NCBI GenBank assembly: GCA_024220525.1
Contig: JAMYWO010000152.1
Coordinates: forward strand, 9,602-73,601
Source: Cochliopodium minus
Taxonomy: Eukaryota; Discosea; Himatismenida; Cochliopodiidae
DNA length: 64,000 bases
Direction: 5' to 3'
Of this stretch, positions 58,701-64,000 are shown piece by piece. The notes beneath the pieces are model-generated. The model saw only the letters and a list, made by a program, of their open reading frames with translations, did not search any database and was not told the origin of the DNA. The stretch's first letter is position 1. Each line of letters opens with the position of its first letter. The position numbers and the translations under genes were made by a program.

Positions 58701-60101
58701 TCGAAGAAAAAAATAAAAATAAAAAAATCTTTTTCTAAAATGAATTTCATGATTTCTGTGAAATACTGAGATTAAATTCTCGCATATTTAGATTAGATTA
58801 TCTTTTTGGATAATCTATATTATTGGAATGATAACATTTTATGAATGAATTGAAATTAGTCCAAAATAATCCCTTACAGAATTTTATTAGAATAAAATTG
58901 GGAATGTTTTTGAAAAATAAAAACTTTCTTTTTATAATGGAAATAAATATGAAAAAATTGTCATTACTGTCGAACCAAAGTGAAGTTGCTTGCCTGAAAT
59001 CATCAATGCATCCCCTTGTCACTAACTGTTCCCCGAACATTAAATATCTTTTATTTCGATTGGTGTAAATTTTATTGGATTAAAAAAAAAAAATTTTACC
59101 TCAAAGAAAGCCAAACCAATTTTTTTGCCTGAAAAGATAGAAAAAAAAATATTAAAAAAAGAAAAAAAATTTCTTTTTTACCTTATAAACTTTTCCCTCT
59201 CTAAATCTTCTTTTACCATGGTCATATTTCAAACTTTTTATAATAAACATTTTAAAATGATATTAAATATATAATTTCTCTATTAAAATTTTTTTTTTTT
59301 ACCTTGAAGCCCACGTGATTGTCTTTCTCAAAACATCTTCGTCGATTTGGTAATCTATTTTCAACTTTTCTACCAATGTTGCCCACTTTGGAGTGTACAC
59401 GCACTCCACTATTGCTATGTGTTGCTCCCTCAACATCAGCATGAAATGTTCCAAATCGAAAAAAGTTCTGAAATAATAATTAAATCGAAAATAAAGTAAA
59501 GAAATGAAACATTTTTTTTATTTTTTTTATAAAAAAAATTTTTTTTGTTTAAAAATGAATTTATTTTTTTTTTAATTTAATCACATTTTATTTTGAAAAC
59601 ATTTAAAGGAAAGATCAGAAATTTTTCCTTAAGTTATAAAATGGTCATTGGGTTCATAATATGTTGCTTTTTTTATTAACTTTTTTTTAAAAGTTGTTTA
59701 CACATTTAAAATATCATCCTCATAGATATCGATATCTCTCACTGGGAAGGGCAGATCAGCAACATAATCATCTTTATCTTGTATGAATAGATTTTCTGTT
59801 TTGCATTTTGTCACTGCTATGTAATCCCAATCAGAATCTTCCTTTGAATTTCCGTATCTTTTATAAAAATATGGAACATTTGTTAAGATATGTTAAAATT
59901 GGTGTTTATATTTGATTATACAATCTTGATCCTGTAAGGTATAGATTCAATATCTGGATTATGATGCATTAATATTTTAACATAGGAGAAAAAAATTAGC
60001 AAGTTTTATATATGAACCTTATCTTCTATATTTGGATCGTATTTTTTCTTCAATACATCTAAAATCTCTTCATAAGTATATTTTGATTCTTCTTGCTTCA
60101 T
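55797..60101 (-). CDS. Nucleotidyltransferase-RNA ligase fusion (RlaP-like + Rnl1-like)
   Basis: Thirteen exons, every phase consistent: 60101-60018, 59953-59922, 59857-59702, 59467-59303, 59233-59182, 59128-59100, 59047-58968, 58612-58196, 57928-57756, 57608-57502, 57157-57014, 56659-56479, 56162-55797; 661 residues. Residues 1-200 look like a polymerase-beta-fold nucleotidyltransferase: GSRLYGNSKEDSDWDYIAV (residues 36-54) carries the GS motif and metal Asp 48 and 50, then ECVYTPKW and an Ala-Lys-Lys/Gly-rich helix. Residues 210-661 look like an Rnl1-type RNA ligase: CEGVVLDEDDNYNIVCCGFQ, motif I EKLNG with Lys 368 as the AMP-accepting residue (KxDG changed to KLNG), LCFVFQFVTP (motif III region) and GFVLCDENKNR (motif IV). 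RlaP-type enzymes are known companions of RNA ligases in bacterial RNA repair. Here one chain carries both. Confidence 0.86.
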
Positions 60102-60500
60102 TTTTTTTATTTTATGCTGAAATCAAATATTAATTTTTGATGAAGTTTCTTTTAAAATTATCAAAATTTTCGAACATTTAATTAAAGAAAGAGCTTTGAA
60201 GTTTTTGAAATAGTCTTTTAAATAAACTTTTACTTTTTCGAAAATTATAAAATTGACTTTATTGGAATACTTTCTTTAGTCACAACTCAATTTTAAACAA
60301 AAAAAAAACTTTTCACCAACAAAAATTTGAAAATAATAAAATTAATAAAAATTTTAAAGTTTTTTAAACTCAAAATGTTAGATATTATTACTGTTTCTCT
60401 TACAGTATTCAAATTTTTGCTTAATCAATTCTCAATTTTTGTAACAAAGGTTCATAATTAAATTAAAAAAAATATGATTTGAAAATTGGAATATATAATA
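60102..60500. other. Intergenic upstream of the ligase fusion gene
   Basis: AT-rich; should include the promoter of the minus-strand ligase gene. No other feature is seen. Confidence 0.4.
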
Positions 60501-61240
60501 AATGGGAACCAATTCAATCAAAATCAGTATAGAAAAGAAAGCTTTAAATGAAAATATCATGAATTTAACAACCAAAATAGACAACTAAATTCCAAATTCT
60601 ACATTACAATGATCTGAAAAAATAATTGAGAAAATGACAGAGAAATAGATCAACTGGACTTCGTTTTTTTCGACAAAGAAATAAATTGAGAGCCAGTGGG
60701 AATTTTATTAGATAATTATATCAAATCTGAGATTTTAGAATTATCCAGTTCAACGATTAAAAATTTTCATACACTAATTGCTTCATTTTCTTTGTAAATT
60801 TGCGAACGTTTTTAAAAATGGGATTTAAAGAACAAATAGAACAAGAAAAACATTTAATCAACAAATTAGTGCCAATCCTCTCACTGTAAATTTAAAATAG
60901 TTTTGTGGTTGACTTTTAGATCATTTTGAAGAAGGCATTCTGAAGAAACAAGAAAAATTCATTGACGTAATTCGAAATATACGGGAAAATGTCAACGTTG
61001 TATTGACATTTGTACTTAAAAACTTTCGGAAAATTCAAATGGGAGAAATAATATTGTTTCACCAACTCTTTGGATCCTATTCACATACACCAAAACTCCA
61101 TCCAAGCTTTTAAATTCTTTTTCCCTCATTTTAATAAAGATCTTGTCCCTAAGAATTATGAAAGGATGATTTGGGAATTCAAAAATATTTGGAGTTTTTC
61201 AACAACTCTTACTAATTGTCTGTTGAAACTTTCTTGATTT
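60500..61240 (+). pseudogene. Decayed gene of unknown family
   Basis: Protein-like text in changing frames on the plus strand: MGTNSIKISIEKKALNENI at 60501, then LLDNYIKSEILELSSSTIKN, MGFKEQIEQEKHLINKLVPI, ILKKQEKFIDVIRNIRENVN and FFFPHFNKDLVPKNYERMIW. One normal-looking intron (GTAAAT...TTTTAG, about 60887-60919) survives. Several stops and shifts separate the pieces. Family not recognised. Confidence 0.5.
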
Positions 61241-61441
61241 CCATCAAAATAATTGAAAAGAGAATCAAGCTCAAAATACCAAGACCTATTCAACTAATAT
61301 TCATAAAAAAGATCTCAACATTCTTGTTACTCCTAAATCAATTTTTTGATAATTCTTTTATTTAAATAATTTATTATATTCTTGTGGAATTCAAGAATCT
61401 TAAGTTGTTTTCTAAAAAAATTTTTTATGTATTTTAATCTC

Positions 61442-62027
61442 TTAATTTCTGTTTTGAAACAAAATAACATTGATCAACATCAAAAAGAATATTGCAAAGG
61501 TAGATATGGTGAGAGTATTAGATCCTCCAAATGTGAATGACGCTACAGAAAGATTGAAACAACTATTGGAGGTAGGATAATAGACAACGGAAGCAGGAGG
61601 AGTACATTTCACGTTGTTATAAATTGAATAGGTAATTATTTGTCCGGTTTGATTGAGATTTGCTGATGCTCCTCCATTTGCATAACATTGATTACTATAA
61701 AAATCAAACATTAGCGTTATAAAAAAAATTATTATAAACTTCTTCTAAACGGAGAAATTAAATTTGTTTAGGAAGATATATTAGAAGAAATTTGGTATAT
61801 TTTTTAATTATAATGTATTATACCCGAATAAATGTTTATTCTTTCATATATTTTATTTTGACGTTCAGATTGAAAAAAAAAAAAATTTTGTACGTTTTAT
61901 ATTTTGCGCAAAATGATAGTGAAGTACATCCTGGGGAATTATAAGAACAAAATTGTAATGGTTTTTTCTGTTGTGCGAATGTGATGGTTGCGAATATAAA
62001 TATCAAAAATACTACGATCAATTTCAT
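61442..62027 (-). CDS. Small secreted Cys-rich protein, probably GPI-anchored
   Basis: Two exons (62027-61894, 61694-61442), phase 2 junction, 128 residues. Signal peptide MKLIVVFLIFIFATITFA; then cysteines in FCSYNSPGC, LSFC, QCYANGG, VKCTPP, NSCFN. The C terminus is SFTFGGSNTLTIS followed by a hydrophobic end (FAIFFLMLINVILF), the pattern of a GPI-attachment signal with small residues before it. Likely a cell-surface protein; no family recognised. Confidence 0.75.
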
Positions 62028-62460
62028 TTTTCTATCTTTATTTTTAAATTTTCCAAAAAAATCTTGTTGAGGATAGGTGATGTATAGCTTAAATATCAAA
62101 CAGAATTTTTTTTATTTTTATTTATTTTATTTTTAAATAACTGCAAAATAAAAAAATATTAAAAAAAAACTATGATAATTTAAATTTAGTCCAAAATTGG
62201 TTGATATATCAGAAATAAGGAAACATAATATGAATTCTAGAATTGTTCAACAATATAATACATTTTTCTCTTTTTCTCATTCTCAAAAAGTATTTCTTGG
62301 AGATAATTCATTCAATTTAGCACAAAAAAAAATTTTTCCTTAAAATACAAGTATGATAATGATACTCTCAAATTTGATCAAAATTGAAATTATGAGAATT
62401 ACCCCAAAATTAAAATTGAAAAGAATTTTATTTAACAATAACAAATAAGAGACTTGAAAA
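62028..62460. other. Intergenic, no gene seen
   Basis: AT-rich spacer between two minus-strand genes, presumably with the promoter of the Cys-rich gene. Confidence 0.4.
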
Positions 62461-63992
62461 CTAAAACCAGTCACCTATCTTTACATTCAAGCCAGGTCTC
62501 ATTTCCGACATGATGATTTTAAAATCCGGCAAATCAATTTCAAAACAAGAAGATAAATCAATGTCAACAAGATTGGAACAATTTGAAACAACCTAAAGAA
62601 AAAAAAATAAAAAATTAAAAAATAATAAAAAATTAAAAATTAAAAACTAAAAAAAATTTAAAATATTTAAAAAATATTATTTTTTTTTTACTTCAAAAGC
62701 ACATGCATCATTTATTGCTTTCACACCATGAAAATTCAAGACTTTTAGGTTGGGTTGTTCAGTACCGATCTTTGAAATGGACAAAGTGGACAAGGAGTGG
62801 CAGTATGAAATGTCCAACTCGGTCAAGTTTACGAGATTTTCGACATAGGAAAGAAGAATGTTGTCATTGACGTAAGCAAGATCTGAAATGGATAAAGACT
62901 GAAGAGTAGAGAATTTGGAAATGAGTTCAAGGCACTTTGTATCGAGTTGAGTACAAAAAGAAATGTCCAATTTGATGAGATCGGAACAATTCAAGAGAAA
63001 CTTGGAGAAAGAAAGAGAAGTGATTTTTTCACAGTTGTACAAAGAGATCTCCTGAATCTTTTTGCAGTTTTGTGAAAGTTGCAACAGGAAATTGTCATCT
63101 ATCACACTTTTCAAATTGGATAGATTTAGCTTTGTTAGGTTCAAACAGTTAGTGGATATCAAGTGGAGAGATTCCTGATCTATCAATCGAGTTTTTACTT
63201 GGGAGAGATCTATTTCCTCCAAGAATTTCAGTCTGAAGACCATCATCTTCGAGAGCGATTCAGAATATCTCCCCATCTTTATGTATAAAAGTATATTCTC
63301 AATGGTGTTGGGCTCTTCAAGGAATGTTTGTTCTCCTTTGTCAAAAAAATTAACACAATGTTGAAAATCTGAAGCAAGTATCGAATTCTTTTTAAAAATA
63401 AAAAAAAAAATTAATAAGAAAACAAGCCCGTACAAAACTTTCTTTTTTTAAAAAAAAAAATTTCTTACAGGGTGGACATAAGGCTTCCCTGACACTCTTA
63501 CTTGTTCAACAGATACAGTGAACATTTCTCCGTAAGATATAGTTTCTCTCAATATGAATTTTAATGTGATGTAATAAACTGGTTTTGCTTCTGGAATATT
63601 TCGTTTGAGTAAATGTTGCTTGTGAAAAGGAGAAACAGGCACATTTATTGTTTCCGTGTTGTAAGAAAGATAAAGATCTGGCAAATCGCTTTCTTCGCCT
63701 TTTATCAAATTAAAAAATAATTAAAAAATAATTAGAATAAAATTTAAAATATTTATATTGAAATTGAAATATTTTAAAATAATTAGAATAAAATTAATAA
63801 TTTAAAAATAAAATAAAAAATATTATAAAATAATTATAATCAAATTAAAAATAATTTAAAATAAAGAATATCACCATTCAACCACTTTTCATGAGTGAGA
63901 TTGAGACATTCGTTGTTGCTATAAAAAGGAGGTTTAATGGGGAAAGGTTTGGTAGAAAAGAACACAAGCACAGACTTCAAAATAAGTCTCAT
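62461..63992 (-). CDS. Leucine-rich-repeat protein of the AMN1/F-box-LRR type
   Basis: Four exons (63992-63875, 63698-63469, 63387-62692, 62592-62461), phases checked, 391 residues. From about residue 150: cysteine-containing LRRs (NCLNLTKLNLSNLKSV, NCKKIQEISLYNCEKIT, NCSDLIKLDISFCTQLD, NLVNLTELDISYCHSLS), the pattern of SKP2/AMN1-like LRRs. No F-box is seen before them. Instead there is a 130-residue region rich in beta-type text (YYITLKFILRETISYGEM). The start Met lies only 9 bases from the window edge; the context AAAAAATGAG is normal here. Confidence 0.8.
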
Positions 63993-64000
63993 TTTTTCGG

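Noticed and set aside
1-64000. tRNA and rRNA genes
   Set aside because: I looked for the T-loop signature and for G+C-rich cloverleaf-sized blocks on both strands and found none that folds convincingly.

Overview
The window is extremely AT-rich nuclear DNA from a eukaryotic microbe. Genes use the standard code (TAA, TAG and TGA all end reading frames) and are cut by many short, AT-rich GT-AG introns, with a few GC-AG introns and several exons of 15-44 nt. The gene content (SCAR/WAVE, a formin, RCC1-repeat proteins, F-box/WD40 and LRR proteins, secreted serine hydrolase, P450) fits a free-living amoeboid protist. I cannot place it more precisely from sequence alone.

The window is a scaffold of six contigs and part of its order looks wrong. 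Call them A (1-1799), B (1801-11834), C (11836-35025), D (35027-40633), E (40635-53152) and F (53253-64000). C ends with the same 77 bases that start B, and D ends with the same 72 bases that start C. Genes also run D to C (RCC1), C to B (P450) and B to A (beta-lactamase). Contigs A-D should therefore read D-C-B-A. E to F is correct, across a 100-N gap flanked by a 77-base duplicate.

Region by region: A and B hold the two halves of a beta-lactamase-like gene, the 3' part of a P450, a CaaX-ending F-box/WD40 gene, SCAR/WAVE and an EF-hand/OTU protease gene. C starts with a decayed RCC1 gene, followed by coiled-coil, LRR and small membrane-protein genes and a fucosyltransferase-like gene. Its centre (19.7-32.0 kb) is an array of eight related two-pass membrane proteins, three with histidine-rich tails. 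C ends with the 5' part of the P450. D holds most of a formin gene plus RCC1 relics. E holds a short RCC1 gene, COQ2, BRF1, an FZL-type dynamin and an LRR gene. F holds coiled-coil genes, a 13-exon gene fusing a GSR/DxD nucleotidyltransferase to an Rnl1-like RNA ligase, a decayed gene, a small Cys-rich surface-type protein and an LRR gene.

The two most unusual items are the single-chain nucleotidyltransferase-RNA ligase (55.8-60.1 kb), which looks like an RNA-repair enzyme, and the membrane-protein array, whose cysteine and membrane layout resembles BK-channel beta subunits. Exon phases were checked by hand for nearly all models; exceptions are stated.
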